Numbered from the stretch's first letter, positions 6,906 to 16,338 are shown. The stretch is DNA of 24,791 bases from Bacteroidales bacterium UBA1216 (GCA_002309255.1 DBXI01000067.1:1-24791), one strand, 5' to 3'. The notes: generated from the letters alone by a model not told the origin. Numbers and translations: made by a program.

Positions 6906-8399
6906 ATGCGTCAACGACTATATATTTTCATATTTTTTGCTCTGAGCAGTGTGTCTGTATTTGCGCAGAGCGCGAAGCAGGCTGATGATCTGTTCAATGC
7001 CCGTGAGTACGCGCACGCGCGTTCCATATATGAAGCTTTGCTGCGCAAGCAGCCCACTCACCCGCTCTACCTATACCGAGCAGCACGCTGTGCGCAGGAG
7101 TTAGGTGAACTGGATACTGCGGAGAAGTTGTTCATTCAGGCGGGCACGAAGTATCCGCTGCGTAACTTCTTCCTCGGCGAGATCTACTACCAGCAGTGGC
7201 GTATGCAGGAGGCTATCGCGTCGTATGAGACCTTCCTGCTGACAATCGACGAGCAGCACGACCGCTGGCCTGTTGTACAGGAGCGCATCGCTTCAGCGCA
7301 GGTCATCGCACGCTATCTGAAGCATGTATCGCGCATCGAGGTCATCGGTTCGCAGCGCATCAAGAAAGCCGATCTGATCAGCGCCTACCACATCAGCGAG
7401 GACAATGGTATCCTAGCCATCGATTCCTTGGGCAGCAGCTTCACCACACAACGCGGCGGGCGACGCTACTACGCTGTTCGCACGGCGGAAATCCATCATC
7501 GTATCATAGAGCAGGACAGTCTTGTACGCGACAGCGTCGTTCCCTCGCGCACCATGCTCGTCAGCAGACAGAAGCTCCTGGATAACTGGGAAGCCCCCGA
7601 CACACTCCGCGCGGCGGTTAACAGCGGCAACACGAACACCTACCCCTTTGTGCTCACCGACGGCACGACGCTCTACTTCGCCTCGGATCGCGAAGGAGGA
7701 TTAGGCGGATTGGATATCTATATGACGCGTTACAACGCCGCACTGGGCGACTGGATGCCCGCGGAGAACATCGGCATGCCATACAACTCGCCGTACGACG
7801 ATTATCTCTACGCCGCCGATGAGGTGAGCGGATACGCCTACTTTGCCACCAACCGCCATTGCGCCGGAACAGACTCCGTTGAAGTGTATCAGATTGCCCT
7901 GAGCGACCGCACGTTCCTGCGCGGATTGCCCGACAACGAACTCATCGCGCTGGCGCGCCTGGATAGCATCGCTCCGCTACTAACTGAAGCCAATGCCCGT
8001 TTTGCTGACCACAACGAGTCATCTACCAGTCAACCACCTGCCGATCTTGGACAATACACGAGGGTTTTACCTGCCGTTTTGCCGAGTACTGCGACCTATC
8101 AGGCAGTTGAGGATTCGATCTTCTTCGTACTGAACGACAGTGAAACCTACACCAGCCTCTCGGATTTCCGGAGTGATTCGGCGCGCACGCTGTATGAGCA
8201 GTACATCGAGCTGGAGCAAAAACAATCGCAGGCCATCGATATGCTCGACAGCCTGCGTCATCAGTATCACGATGCTGATCCATCCACTCGTGCCTCGCTT
8301 CAGGCGCGCATCCCTATCCTATCCGGTGAAATTGACGATCGCAAGCAGAAACTGCGCCGTACCTTGTCGGAGATCCGCGCGCTGGAGACTGCCCGTTAG
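6906..8399 (+). CDS. Secreted TPR and PD40 (WD40-like) repeat protein
   Basis: 497 residues from the ATG at 6906, which gives a normal signal peptide (MRQRLYIFIFFALSSVSVFA, cleaved before Gln). The frame stays open upstream, but that part covers the promoter. TPR-like helices occupy about residues 22-130. A PD40 beta-propeller motif, TDGTTLYFASDREGGLGGLD, lies near 242-261, followed by PYNSPYDDYLY and YFATNR strands. The C-terminal 80 residues form a Gln/Leu/Arg-rich coiled coil. TPR plus PD40 is also seen in the T9SS protein PorE and related envelope proteins, but the OmpA-type peptidoglycan-binding domain of PorE is absent. It is probably a periplasmic scaffold; function not established. 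Its stop overlaps that of convergent htpG. Confidence 0.85.
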   Translation: MRQRLYIFIFFALSSVSVFAQSAKQADDLFNAREYAHARSIYEALLRKQPTHPLYLYRAARCAQELGELDTAEKLFIQAGTKYPLRNFFLGEIYYQQWRMQEAIASYETFLLTIDEQHDRWPVVQERIASAQVIARYLKHVSRIEVIGSQRIKKADLISAYHISEDNGILAIDSLGSSFTTQRGGRRYYAVRTAEIHHRIIEQDSLVRDSVVPSRTMLVSRQKLLDNWEAPDTLRAAVNSGNTNTYPFVLTDGTTLYFASDREGGLGGLDIYMTRYNAALGDWMPAENIGMPYNSPYDDYLYAADEVSGYAYFATNRHCAGTDSVEVYQIALSDRTFLRGLPDNELIALARLDSIAPLLTEANARFADHNESSTSQPPADLGQYTRVLPAVLPSTATYQAVEDSIFFVLNDSETYTSLSDFRSDSARTLYEQYIELEQKQSQAIDMLDSLRHQYHDADPSTRASLQARIPILSGEIDDRKQKLRRTLSEIRALETAR

Positions 8400-10453
8400 A
8401 GCAGCTCCACGCTTCGATTCACGAACTTAGCCAACGCCTCTCCCTTCAGCATTCCGGAAGCCAGCAATGCTATGTCAACCAGCTGGCTGACCTTGTCGTT
8501 GTCGGCAGCCTTGTCCGTGTAGTGCTTCTTAATCTGCTCGCGCAGGGCGGCGATCTCCTTGGTCAGGTCGCGCTTCTCTTCTCCCTCCTTGGGTTCGTCT
8601 TTCTTGTCTTTCTCGGCAGCTTGCTCCTTGCGGAGGGCTTCAACCTGCTGGTTTAGATCGTCCAGACTGTTGCCTGTGGCGGCTTTGAGGTCAGCAAGCA
8701 GGGCTTGTACCTTCGGGTGAGCGATGTTCACCACGAGGTTGTAGGAGTCGGGCATCTGACCGTAGAACGACATACCCTGCTGGTGAGCGGACATCTCTTT
8801 CATACGGCGCATCCACTCGTTCTGCGTCAGGAACACAGGCAGTGCATCGGCGCTGACGTTTTCGAGGCTTACCACATAGTTCGCCTTGTCCGACTTCGGA
8901 AGCAAACCTTCGAAGGTGTAGCGGAGTGCATCCTCCTCTTCGGTAGTGAGGTTGACGGCTACTTTGTCCTCCTTGAGAATCAGGTTCTCGATAACATCGC
9001 TATCCACACGAACAAAACGCAGCGCGTGCTTCTCCTCCTCGCCTTCGCCCATGGCTTTCTGCTCAAACTGGCTCATGGCATGTACATCGAACTCGCCATC
9101 CATGAGCAGCACATCGTAGCCTTTTTCTTTGGCACGCTGGATGTAGGTGTACGAGGCATCGGCATCCTGGGTATAGAGGAGGATCAAGTCGCCGTTCTTG
9201 TCGGTTTGGGCTTCTTTAACCTTCGCCTTGTACTCGTCGAGCGTAAAGTACTGCTTGTCGATGTTCTTCAATAGTGCAAAACCGATGGCGCGGTCGTAGA
9301 ACTTCTCGTCGGAGAGCATACCGAACTGGATGAAGAGTTTGATGTCGTCCCACTTCTTCTCGAAGTCAGCGCGGTCATTTTTGTAGAGTTCTGCCAATTT
9401 GTCAGCCACCTTCTTGGTTATATGCGACGAAATCTTCTTGACGTTATTGTCCGACTGCAGGTACGAACGGCTGACATTCAGCGGGATATCCGGGCTATCA
9501 ATCACGCCGTGCAGCAGCGTCAGATACTCGGGTACGATGTTTGCCACCTCGTCGGTGACGAAGACCTGATTGCAGTAGAGTTGGATCTTGTTGCGATGCA
9601 CGTCGAGGTTGTTCTTGATCTTCGGGAAATACAAGATACCCGTCAGGTGGAACGGATAATCGACGTTCAGATGAATGTGGAACAGCGGCTCATCGAACTG
9701 CATGGGATAGAGTTCGCGGTAGAAGGATTTGTAATCCTCCTCTTTGAGGTCAGCGGGTTTGCGCGTCCAAGCAGGATTGGTGTTGTTGACGATGTTCTCC
9801 TCGCCGGTCTCCACCTGCTTGCCGTCCTTCCACTCCTTCTTCATGCCAAAGGCAATTTCAACGGGCAGGAACTTGCAGTATTTCTTCAGCAGACCTTCGA
9901 TGGTTGCATCCTCCAGGTACTGGCTGAACTCGTCGTTGATATGCAGCACGACGTCTGTACCGCGGTCGGCCTTGATGGTCTCCTCCATTTGATACTCCGG
10001 ATTGCCTTCGCACGACCAATGCACGGCTTTGGCTTCGTCGTTGTAGCTCTGGGAGAAGATCTCGACCTTGTCAGCTACCATGAATGCGCTGTAGAAGCCG
10101 AGTCCGAAGTGACCGATGATGGCTTCAGCTTTGTCCTTGTACTGATTGACAAATTCTTCAGCACCGGAAAAGGCGATCTGGTTGATGTAGCGATTGACCT
10201 CGTCGGCTGTCATGCCTATGCCATGGTCGGAGACGGTAAGGGTTTTCTTATCCTTATCTATACGCACACGCACGCGCAGGTCGCCGAGTTCGCCCTTGAA
10301 CGTACCGGCGGTGGAGAGGGTCTTGAGCTTCTGCGTGGCATCCACAGCGTTGCTAATCAGTTCGCGCAGGAAGATCTCATGATCGGAATACAGGAATTTC
10401 TTGATTACGGGGAAGATGTTGTCAGATGTTACCCCAATGTTACCTTTGTTCAT
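8396..10453 (-). CDS. htpG: HtpG, bacterial Hsp90 chaperone
   Basis: 685 residues. An ATP-driven dimeric chaperone of the GHKL ATPase family. The nucleotide pocket is intact: the ELISNAVDA helix (catalytic Glu31, Asn35), DHGIGM (Asp76) and GHFGLGFYSAFMVADKV. The middle-domain SRSYLQ segment with the catalytic-loop arginine is present, and the C-terminal dimerisation domain ends LVNR-like (KFVNRSVELL). A highly charged Lys/Glu stretch (about 610-630) is inserted before the last helices, as in other Bacteroidota HtpG proteins. The gene is divergent from hpf, another stress-linked gene. Its leader contains an 8-bp-period array (10467-10498). The TAA stop overlaps the TAG of the convergent TPR gene. 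Confidence 0.98.
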   Translation of the reverse strand: MNKGNIGVTSDNIFPVIKKFLYSDHEIFLRELISNAVDATQKLKTLSTAGTFKGELGDLRVRVRIDKDKKTLTVSDHGIGMTADEVNRYINQIAFSGAEEFVNQYKDKAEAIIGHFGLGFYSAFMVADKVEIFSQSYNDEAKAVHWSCEGNPEYQMEETIKADRGTDVVLHINDEFSQYLEDATIEGLLKKYCKFLPVEIAFGMKKEWKDGKQVETGEENIVNNTNPAWTRKPADLKEEDYKSFYRELYPMQFDEPLFHIHLNVDYPFHLTGILYFPKIKNNLDVHRNKIQLYCNQVFVTDEVANIVPEYLTLLHGVIDSPDIPLNVSRSYLQSDNNVKKISSHITKKVADKLAELYKNDRADFEKKWDDIKLFIQFGMLSDEKFYDRAIGFALLKNIDKQYFTLDEYKAKVKEAQTDKNGDLILLYTQDADASYTYIQRAKEKGYDVLLMDGEFDVHAMSQFEQKAMGEGEEEKHALRFVRVDSDVIENLILKEDKVAVNLTTEEEDALRYTFEGLLPKSDKANYVVSLENVSADALPVFLTQNEWMRRMKEMSAHQQGMSFYGQMPDSYNLVVNIAHPKVQALLADLKAATGNSLDDLNQQVEALRKEQAAEKDKKDEPKEGEEKRDLTKEIAALREQIKKHYTDKAADNDKVSQLVDIALLASGMLKGEALAKFVNRSVELL

Positions 10454-10466
10454 ACTTATTATTTTT

Positions 10467-10498
10467 GAAGATTTGACGATTTGATAATTTGAAGATTG
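10467..10498. repeat. Degenerate tandem array, 8-bp period, in the htpG leader
   Basis: Four units in exact 8-bp register (consensus GAAGATTT on plus), 13 bp upstream of the htpG start. It aligns without gaps to 4371-4402, the leader of the cobalamin adenosyltransferase, with four differences in 32 positions. Confidence 0.9.
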
Positions 10499-10542
10499 TT
10501 TCGCTTAAAGCAGTGCAAATATCATTCCGCAGGCCAAAAAAC

Positions 10543-10599
10543 TGCCATTTTGGCATAATTTTTGTTGTTATATGGATGTATGGCACGTGTAATCTGCCA
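10543..10599. promoter_or_regulatory. Paired TGCCA/TGGCA inverted repeats between htpG and hpf
   Basis: The divergent region contains TGCCA-N3-TGGCA (10543-10555) and TGGCA-N9-TGCCA (10581-10599). Both are dyads of the same pentamer and could be operator half-sites. A near-consensus minus -7 element (GATATTTG at 10516-10523) lies on the htpG side but without a well-spaced -33. No convincing hpf promoter was found. Confidence 0.35.
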
Positions 10600-10633
10600 C
10601 GTCCGGAATCAAACAATTTAATTCTATAGAATC

Positions 10634-10912
10634 ATGAAATTATCTGTTCAACCATTGAACTTCGAGATTGCGAAGCAGCTCGAAGACTACATTAACAAAA
10701 AAACCGCTCGTTTTGGTCGTCATCTGCGTGAGGACGACGAGTTGAGTATCCGTCTGTCGGTAGTTAAGCCTGCCACCAACCTGAACAAGCAGGCAGATGT
10801 TCGCGTAGGCGACCTGTTTGCATCGAAGACCTGCGACACGTTTGAGCAGGCTATCGCTGAGGCGCTTGATGCACTGGAGAGTCGCTTGGAGAAACGCAAA
10901 GAGAACGCGTAA
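10634..10912 (+). CDS. hpf: HPF/RaiA (YfiA) family ribosome-associated inhibitor, short form
   Basis: 92 residues, the length of short HPF/YfiA proteins. It starts MKLSVQPLNFEIAKQLEDYI, has the internal VVKPATNLNKQADVRV strand, and ends in a helix with DTFEQAIAEALDALESRLEK, all typical of the beta-alpha-beta-beta-beta-alpha fold. HPF binds the 30S decoding region and promotes 70S/100S hibernating ribosomes when growth slows. The C-terminal dimerisation domain of long HPF is absent. The gene stands alone on plus, divergent from htpG, and is followed by a 7-bp-period array and a terminator at 11046-11075. Confidence 0.95.
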   Translation: MKLSVQPLNFEIAKQLEDYINKKTARFGRHLREDDELSIRLSVVKPATNLNKQADVRVGDLFASKTCDTFEQAIAEALDALESRLEKRKENA

Positions 10913-10914
10913 AC

Positions 10915-10942
10915 AGTTAACAATTAGCGATTAACAGTTAAT
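10915..10942. repeat. Degenerate tandem array, 7-bp period, after hpf
   Basis: Four units of the type AGTTAAC in 7-bp register, starting 2 bp after the hpf stop codon. A second array, two copies of AATCACGTGTT plus a third partial one, follows at 10953-10977 and contains the palindrome CACGTG twice. Confidence 0.85.
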
Positions 10943-10952
10943 AGCAGAAGTG

Positions 10953-10977
10953 AATCACGTGTTAATCACGTGTTAAT
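10953..10977. repeat. 11-bp direct repeat AATCACGTGTT (2.3 copies)
   Basis: Two perfect adjacent copies and a partial third, in the 3' region of hpf. Confidence 0.85.
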
Positions 10978-11045
10978 AGCCTAATAAAACCTCGTTGCAG
11001 GCCGCATAAATACAAGGAAAACGCCGCATTGTATGGCGGAAACGA

Positions 11046-11075
11046 AATAAGGATGCAGTTGACGGCATCCTTATT
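11046..11075. terminator. Bidirectional intrinsic terminator between hpf and the giant secreted protein
   Basis: An 11-bp perfect stem AATAAGGATGC / GCATCCTTATT with an 8-nt loop, followed by T-rich sequence in both directions. It separates plus-strand hpf from the convergent minus-strand gene ending at 11130. An additional imperfect hairpin (about 10998-11036) lies just before it. Confidence 0.85.
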
Positions 11076-11129
11076 TTGTTTATTATCCGATTAGGTTAGT
11101 AAGCGGCAGTTGCCACCTACCGGCTGCGG

Positions 11130-14100
11130 TTATTCAACCAGCAGTCCGGTAGTGGTGTATGTGCGTCCAGCTCGTATGATGAGCACCTGATTGTTGCGGA
11201 TGAATTTGGTTGCCTGAGCAGCGGCATCAGTGTTGTCAACAGCAGTAGCAACATCTTTTACGACCAACTCTTTGGCAACAGGCTGTGCTAATGAATACTC
11301 ATCGTTACCTGCTTGATGTGCGGTGATGGTAACTGTACCTCCCTTAACCGCGACGATGACCATGTTATCCTCGATGTATGCGATGGTAGGATCGGAGCTG
11401 GTGAACGTTACTTCCTCACCCGAAGTGGCCTCCGCCCAAATGACTTTCGTTTCACCGGCCTTCATGGTACCTAACTCGTCGTCCCATGTGATGGTCTGCG
11501 GCGTCTTGCCTTCCTCGCCGACGAAGGTGATCGTAGCGGTGATAGCTACTGGCTCGATTCCGGTGTAATCCTCGCCATCAGGAACTTGATAGTAAACGGT
11601 GTATTCACCTGCGTTGACAGCTGTCGGGATCTCGTTACTCCAGCTACCATTCTGGCCGAGGCGATACTGGAGCTGTCCGTGATCAACAGCACCTGCGTTG
11701 ATGAGTTCCTGCGGCTGACCGGTGTAGATAAGGTCGGCCTTGGCTGTAGGAGTCTGGGTGAGGCGTGCGATAGTGCTAACTACAGTGAGTTTACCATCCT
11801 CACTATATACATCGTAGTTGTTTGACACCAAGCCATAGGCGACTATCACATATTCACCCTTCGGGCTGCCGACTTCGTAATCGGTGAAGAACTCCAGCGC
11901 ACCTTCCAGTTTGGAGGGGTCATCTCCGTTAACGAACCCTTCGTATCGAACGCCGAACACCTCCGGAACAGGTGAGCCGTACTCAATAGTTGTATCGTTG
12001 GCGAAGATAGTTAGGACTTTCAAATTGACATTTACGGTCACCTCTACTTCCACCTCATCGTAGCGTGCATCGGCGGGTTTGAAGATAGCGATGGCTGTTT
12101 GTTCTCCTGCTCCGGGCAGCACCTCTGCGCTGTTCTTCCATTCGAAGGTGCCTTCTACATCCGCTGATCCGGACAGTTCTAATCCCGTCAGATCATCGCC
12201 ATAGGTGATCTCCCCCTCGACAGCCGTCTCTCTGATGACAGGTGTAGCGGGAGTGATGACCAGTGTACGTTCGATGGCGGTAGAGTCGTACTTCGCGTCA
12301 CCTACCTGCATAACAATTACCTGAATCGTACCAACGCCGAGGATCTCAAGCTGATTGTCATTAACGATGCGAGCGATGCTCGGATCAGACGTGCTGTAGG
12401 TAACAGGGAGCAAGCTTGTAGCGGTTGCGGTGAACGGTGCTACGACATCGGTGGCTTTTACTGTTTCGGGAACCTCAAATCCTTCGATACCTTGGTTCAA
12501 GCCCTTGGAGTAGAGGTGAACAGGAATTACGATCGTTGAAGGATCTGCTTTACCATCGGAGATAACAATGGTGTCGTAGTAGTGCACATACTTCTGCATC
12601 GGTGTGAAGGTAACAGTGAACTGGTCGTCGCCGAAATCATCACACCCCTTGCCCACGATTTGAGTATTTGAGCTGATCAATCCTTGCGTAGAAGTTACGG
12701 AGATCAAGTCGATATTCGAGTGGCTAACAGTGATGGTCTTAGACCAAATAGCATTGCTTTCCACCTCCAAATCGATAGCACTAACATCCGAACGCAGATA
12801 CTTCTTGCGCGGTATATTGATACTTGTGATGGTGTGGTCTGTACCCGTCTCCGTTGTGCGGAAGCGGATCTTCGTAGCCGATTCGTCCAGTGCGATAGTG
12901 CCAGATCCGGCAGCATCTGTGCCTACGACTTTTTCAAATACATTATACCAATCCCACAGGTTGTTGATGAAAGCATATTGCTCAACTATAAGTGAGGAGT
13001 AAACAGGCGAGAATCCGATGAAACTACCGCTCTTTGTGCCGTGCTTAGCTGTGAACGTTAAGTTACCCGGTGTCCCCCTCAATGTATATTCTTGGCTCAG
13101 TTTATTTTTATTGAGAGTAAGCGAACCTACGGACAGAGCGCGACCATCGCAAGGCGAAGCCGGGTTGCGCACGATTACCGTATTGTTCATTGTGGCTCTG
13201 ATATACTCATTTCCATCAATCTCACCACCTTCTTGAATTGCGGTGATAAATGTCTCACCTTCACCGGTAACGATCAGTTTGTTGCCCTCAATGCGTGCAA
13301 TATTCTCGTTGTCAGAAGTATAGGTCACAGCTCCACCGCTTGTAGCTGTAGCCGTCAGTTCAACCTCACCGCTGGTGGTTAGGAGCATGAGCAAGTTCTG
13401 CTCCCAGGTGATAGACTGCTTGAGTTGATTGGTTACATTGAACTGCACTGTATTACGCGCCTCCTGGTACTCGGCATCACCGACCTGGATTGCTGTAATG
13501 TTTGCAGTGCCTTCAGCCTTTGCAACGATGATAGTATCATCAACAATCTCGATAACGTCCGTGTTATCTGATAGGAAGGTTACCAATTCACCATTAGCCG
13601 TGGCTGCTATGTACGGGATCGTTGCATCAGGATAAGTCTCACCAACGTTCATCGTGTAGTTAGTAGCAACGAGTTGCTCGTTCCAGAGGATAGTCTGCGG
13701 ACGTTTGGTTGTCTCAGCCGATACATGTATCTTTTGGGTATAAACGCCATTGGTGACAGTTATATCGCCTTCGTTAACGCCTACCTCGTTTGTATGGGTA
13801 TATTTAACAGTCAGTATTTGCGAACTATATCGCAGGTAGTCACCAAAACTTTCGGGTGTTACGGTGAAGCGCGGGTTGTCGCAAGAAACCTGTAGCGGCG
13901 CTGTGTTGCACCAGTTAATCAGAGTCTCGCCGCTCACTTCCCCAGAGTTGATGGCTTGCGAACCAAGATTGATTACTGCGGGTTCTGGATCATCGACATA
14001 TCGAAGTTCGGTGATTTTAATATTCGTGTAGTAAGCACCGTAGTTGCCGGAGAAATTGAATCGGATATAACGTGTATCCTTCTGTAGTTGCAATTCTCCG

Positions 14101-16217
14101 GAAGGCTGTGCAGATTCAACAGGCTCTGAGTTATCCCAAATCTTGTGCCAGTTACTATTATCTGTGCTCTCCTCCACATACATCATGTAGTCAGCATCAC
14201 CTTTCGTAACATTATCGTTATAATAGTGATATGAGAAGGACAACTTATCAGGTACACCTTGATAGGTCAACACCTTTGAATCGTTTCCATAATTGAATCC
14301 TGATGTCCAAGCAGGATTACCCATTATATAACCAGATGCATTTGTATAGGGCAAATATCCACTGGCAACATTTACGTTAATGCTAAAATCAATGGATTTG
14401 CCAAGATATGTATCCGTTTCAGAAAGGACGGCGCGGAAATGCGCAGTACCGATACCAAATGATGATTTAAATACGCCATTAGCGTATGTTACATATGCCT
14501 GACCGTCAATCTGCAGTAGTTCAACAACTCCATCCGATATTTGCTCGGTCGCAAACGAAGCTGTTTGGTTATATTCGAGTGTCAGACTTGTGCCGGCCAA
14601 ACCATTCAAGAGAACAGAAAGACTTGGGGTTTTCTTTAATACATTCAGGTCTAACACTTCTTGCTTGGCTGTTGCAAAATATGTTTCCTCCTGAGTGATT
14701 GTAATTGTTGACTTGCCAGCCTGTTTACCGGTCAACTCACCGGTCTCGGCGTTATAAATGACACTCCCTTCCGGTACAATCTCTACTTTTGCACCATCCA
14801 CATTGATCAATGTGAGCATAGCTGCCTGATCGAGCTCTATCTCGTTCTTGTCCAGGCTGAACGATGGAACATTCTTCGTTACAGTATATGTCCACTTTTC
14901 TGACTCTCCGGCATTTACGCCCGGTTTAGCTTCTTGTTCAAAATATATAGTAGCCTTTCCTGCATTGCGTGCAATGATTGTATTGGTGGCGGGATCATAG
15001 TCGATAACCTTGCCACTACCATCGTTAGTCGGATCGATCTCCGTAACGTCAATATGCGCAATTGGTGCATCCACGTGACTGAAAGTAAAGGCACTCTCCT
15101 GGCGTTCGCCCACGTTAAGCGAAGCATCTGCACCAGAGAACTCAGGGTCAAAGGCCTGCGATGTCCACTTAGCTTGCAGTGTTATGTTACCTATAGTAGT
15201 ATATACAGTTCCCGCTTCTCCTACTCTCTCATCATCCAGATACCATCCTTCCAGACGATAGCCCTCTTGATTAGCTGTTGCGTTAGGCAGAACTATTGTT
15301 CCATTGCTCCACTTAGCATACAGATTTACTATGTCGTTGGCCGTTGTTGTCAAATCCTTCACAGTAGTACCGTCTTCATATACAACAGCACCGTCTTTGG
15401 TTGTAGCCCAGCCTATGAAAGTAGATGTCGCTACCAATGAACTTGTTTCGCAACTGCCGTTCTCTGCGTTGAACTCAGTGGTAAACGCACGAGAGAATTG
15501 ATTTGCATTCAGCGCCTTAGCCGCATCAGCATATGTGAAGCTCTGATTACTCATCTCACCACCGGTGCATCCATTGCAATTGAATGCAACATAGTAGGTA
15601 TTCGGTGTCCATTGAGCATATAGGATTATCTCACCGCCAGCTGCTGCTGTCAGGTTATTGACACTTTGTTTATTTGAATATGTGGTACCTGAACCATTTG
15701 CTTTTGTATTCCACCCCGCAAATGAATATCCTGTTTTAGAAAATGCATTGTTTGTCAAATTCTTAGCAGTGCCATACGTCATCGCTAACTTATCCATTGA
15801 ACCGGAACCGCCATTGGCGTCGAAGACTATTGAATATGAGTTACCAACAAACGTAGCTGTAACAGTTTTATTTTCAGTAAAGGTAGCTCCTGCAAATGAT
15901 ATAAAATAATAGCCGGAACTATTCCATGTACAGTCACTTACTCCTGAGCAATAGTATCCTGTGTTGGGGCTAACCCATATATAATACGTATCTGTCACCT
16001 TTGTGTCCCAAAATCCGTGAGGTCCTTGTTCTGCTTCAACAGAAGATGCAGAATAAGACGAAGGTGCAGAAGTGTTGGTATTAACAGCTACCTTACCGCT
16101 GCCTGAGATATTCACTGTCAGTTTAGTGCTTGAATATCCCCACGCCTGATTTGCGCCGAGGAAGGCGAAGGCGAAGAGAATAAATAAGAATTGTTTAAAA
16201 TTGTTCATTTTTTTCAT
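11130..16217 (-). CDS. Giant secreted multi-domain protein, probable T9SS cargo
   Basis: 1695 residues. A signal peptide (about 1-27, ending AWG) is followed by a beta-rich N-terminal part. InlB_B/Flg_new (Listeria-Bacteroides) repeats lie at about 128-204, 207-310 and 311-355, with hallmarks YSIVFDANGG, GYSFAGWN and LYAQWT. Then come many bacterial Ig-like (Big) domains, each with SxDPTIAYI- or SDNENIARI-type strands. An MBG-like domain (about 1402-1480) contains IEYGSP...YEGF and is followed by another Ig-like module with LIYTGQPQEL (1485-1563) and a last Big domain (1571-1653). The final 39 residues (KFIRNNQVLIIRAGRTYTTT then GLLVE) resemble the end of a type A T9SS sorting domain. The protein is probably secreted and anchored on the cell surface by the T9SS, whose porP-gldK-gldL genes are in this window. 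No enzymatic domain was seen; adhesion is a guess. Translation may start at Met1 or Met4. Confidence 0.9.
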   Translation of the reverse strand: MKKMNNFKQFLFILFAFAFLGANQAWGYSSTKLTVNISGSGKVAVNTNTSAPSSYSASSVEAEQGPHGFWDTKVTDTYYIWVSPNTGYYCSGVSDCTWNSSGYYFISFAGATFTENKTVTATFVGNSYSIVFDANGGSGSMDKLAMTYGTAKNLTNNAFSKTGYSFAGWNTKANGSGTTYSNKQSVNNLTAAAGGEIILYAQWTPNTYYVAFNCNGCTGGEMSNQSFTYADAAKALNANQFSRAFTTEFNAENGSCETSSLVATSTFIGWATTKDGAVVYEDGTTVKDLTTTANDIVNLYAKWSNGTIVLPNATANQEGYRLEGWYLDDERVGEAGTVYTTIGNITLQAKWTSQAFDPEFSGADASLNVGERQESAFTFSHVDAPIAHIDVTEIDPTNDGSGKVIDYDPATNTIIARNAGKATIYFEQEAKPGVNAGESEKWTYTVTKNVPSFSLDKNEIELDQAAMLTLINVDGAKVEIVPEGSVIYNAETGELTGKQAGKSTITITQEETYFATAKQEVLDLNVLKKTPSLSVLLNGLAGTSLTLEYNQTASFATEQISDGVVELLQIDGQAYVTYANGVFKSSFGIGTAHFRAVLSETDTYLGKSIDFSINVNVASGYLPYTNASGYIMGNPAWTSGFNYGNDSKVLTYQGVPDKLSFSYHYYNDNVTKGDADYMMYVEESTDNSNWHKIWDNSEPVESAQPSGELQLQKDTRYIRFNFSGNYGAYYTNIKITELRYVDDPEPAVINLGSQAINSGEVSGETLINWCNTAPLQVSCDNPRFTVTPESFGDYLRYSSQILTVKYTHTNEVGVNEGDITVTNGVYTQKIHVSAETTKRPQTILWNEQLVATNYTMNVGETYPDATIPYIAATANGELVTFLSDNTDVIEIVDDTIIVAKAEGTANITAIQVGDAEYQEARNTVQFNVTNQLKQSITWEQNLLMLLTTSGEVELTATATSGGAVTYTSDNENIARIEGNKLIVTGEGETFITAIQEGGEIDGNEYIRATMNNTVIVRNPASPCDGRALSVGSLTLNKNKLSQEYTLRGTPGNLTFTAKHGTKSGSFIGFSPVYSSLIVEQYAFINNLWDWYNVFEKVVGTDAAGSGTIALDESATKIRFRTTETGTDHTITSINIPRKKYLRSDVSAIDLEVESNAIWSKTITVSHSNIDLISVTSTQGLISSNTQIVGKGCDDFGDDQFTVTFTPMQKYVHYYDTIVISDGKADPSTIVIPVHLYSKGLNQGIEGFEVPETVKATDVVAPFTATATSLLPVTYSTSDPSIARIVNDNQLEILGVGTIQVIVMQVGDAKYDSTAIERTLVITPATPVIRETAVEGEITYGDDLTGLELSGSADVEGTFEWKNSAEVLPGAGEQTAIAIFKPADARYDEVEVEVTVNVNLKVLTIFANDTTIEYGSPVPEVFGVRYEGFVNGDDPSKLEGALEFFTDYEVGSPKGEYVIVAYGLVSNNYDVYSEDGKLTVVSTIARLTQTPTAKADLIYTGQPQELINAGAVDHGQLQYRLGQNGSWSNEIPTAVNAGEYTVYYQVPDGEDYTGIEPVAITATITFVGEEGKTPQTITWDDELGTMKAGETKVIWAEATSGEEVTFTSSDPTIAYIEDNMVIVAVKGGTVTITAHQAGNDEYSLAQPVAKELVVKDVATAVDNTDAAAQATKFIRNNQVLIIRAGRTYTTTGLLVE

Positions 16218-16270
16218 ATTTGCTTTTTTGTTAAATTGTTTACAATTTATGTATTGTTGGCCTTATGGGG

Positions 16271-16327
16271 GGGGCAGAAATTGCCGATTTTTAAGATTAT
16301 TCACAAGAATTGGCAATCATTTGCCCC
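16271..16327 (-). promoter_or_regulatory. 5'-leader hairpin of the giant protein gene, next to a G8 tract
   Basis: GGGGCA...ATTGCC at 16271-16285 pairs with GGCAAT...TGCCCC at 16312-16327, as two 6-bp stems around a small internal loop. It would begin about 5 nt from the predicted mRNA start. On plus, eight consecutive G (16267-16274) overlap its base. Confidence 0.5.
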
Positions 16328-16338
16328 AAAAAAGCGTA

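Noticed and set aside
6618..6914. 98-codon minus-strand frame
   Set aside because: It covers the tRNA-Ala, both divergent promoters and the 9-bp array; no protein family resemblance.
10581..10599. Sigma-54 promoter upstream of hpf (TGGCAC...TGC)
   Set aside because: The GG and GC elements are about 2 bp out of the required spacing; it is better described as a dyad.
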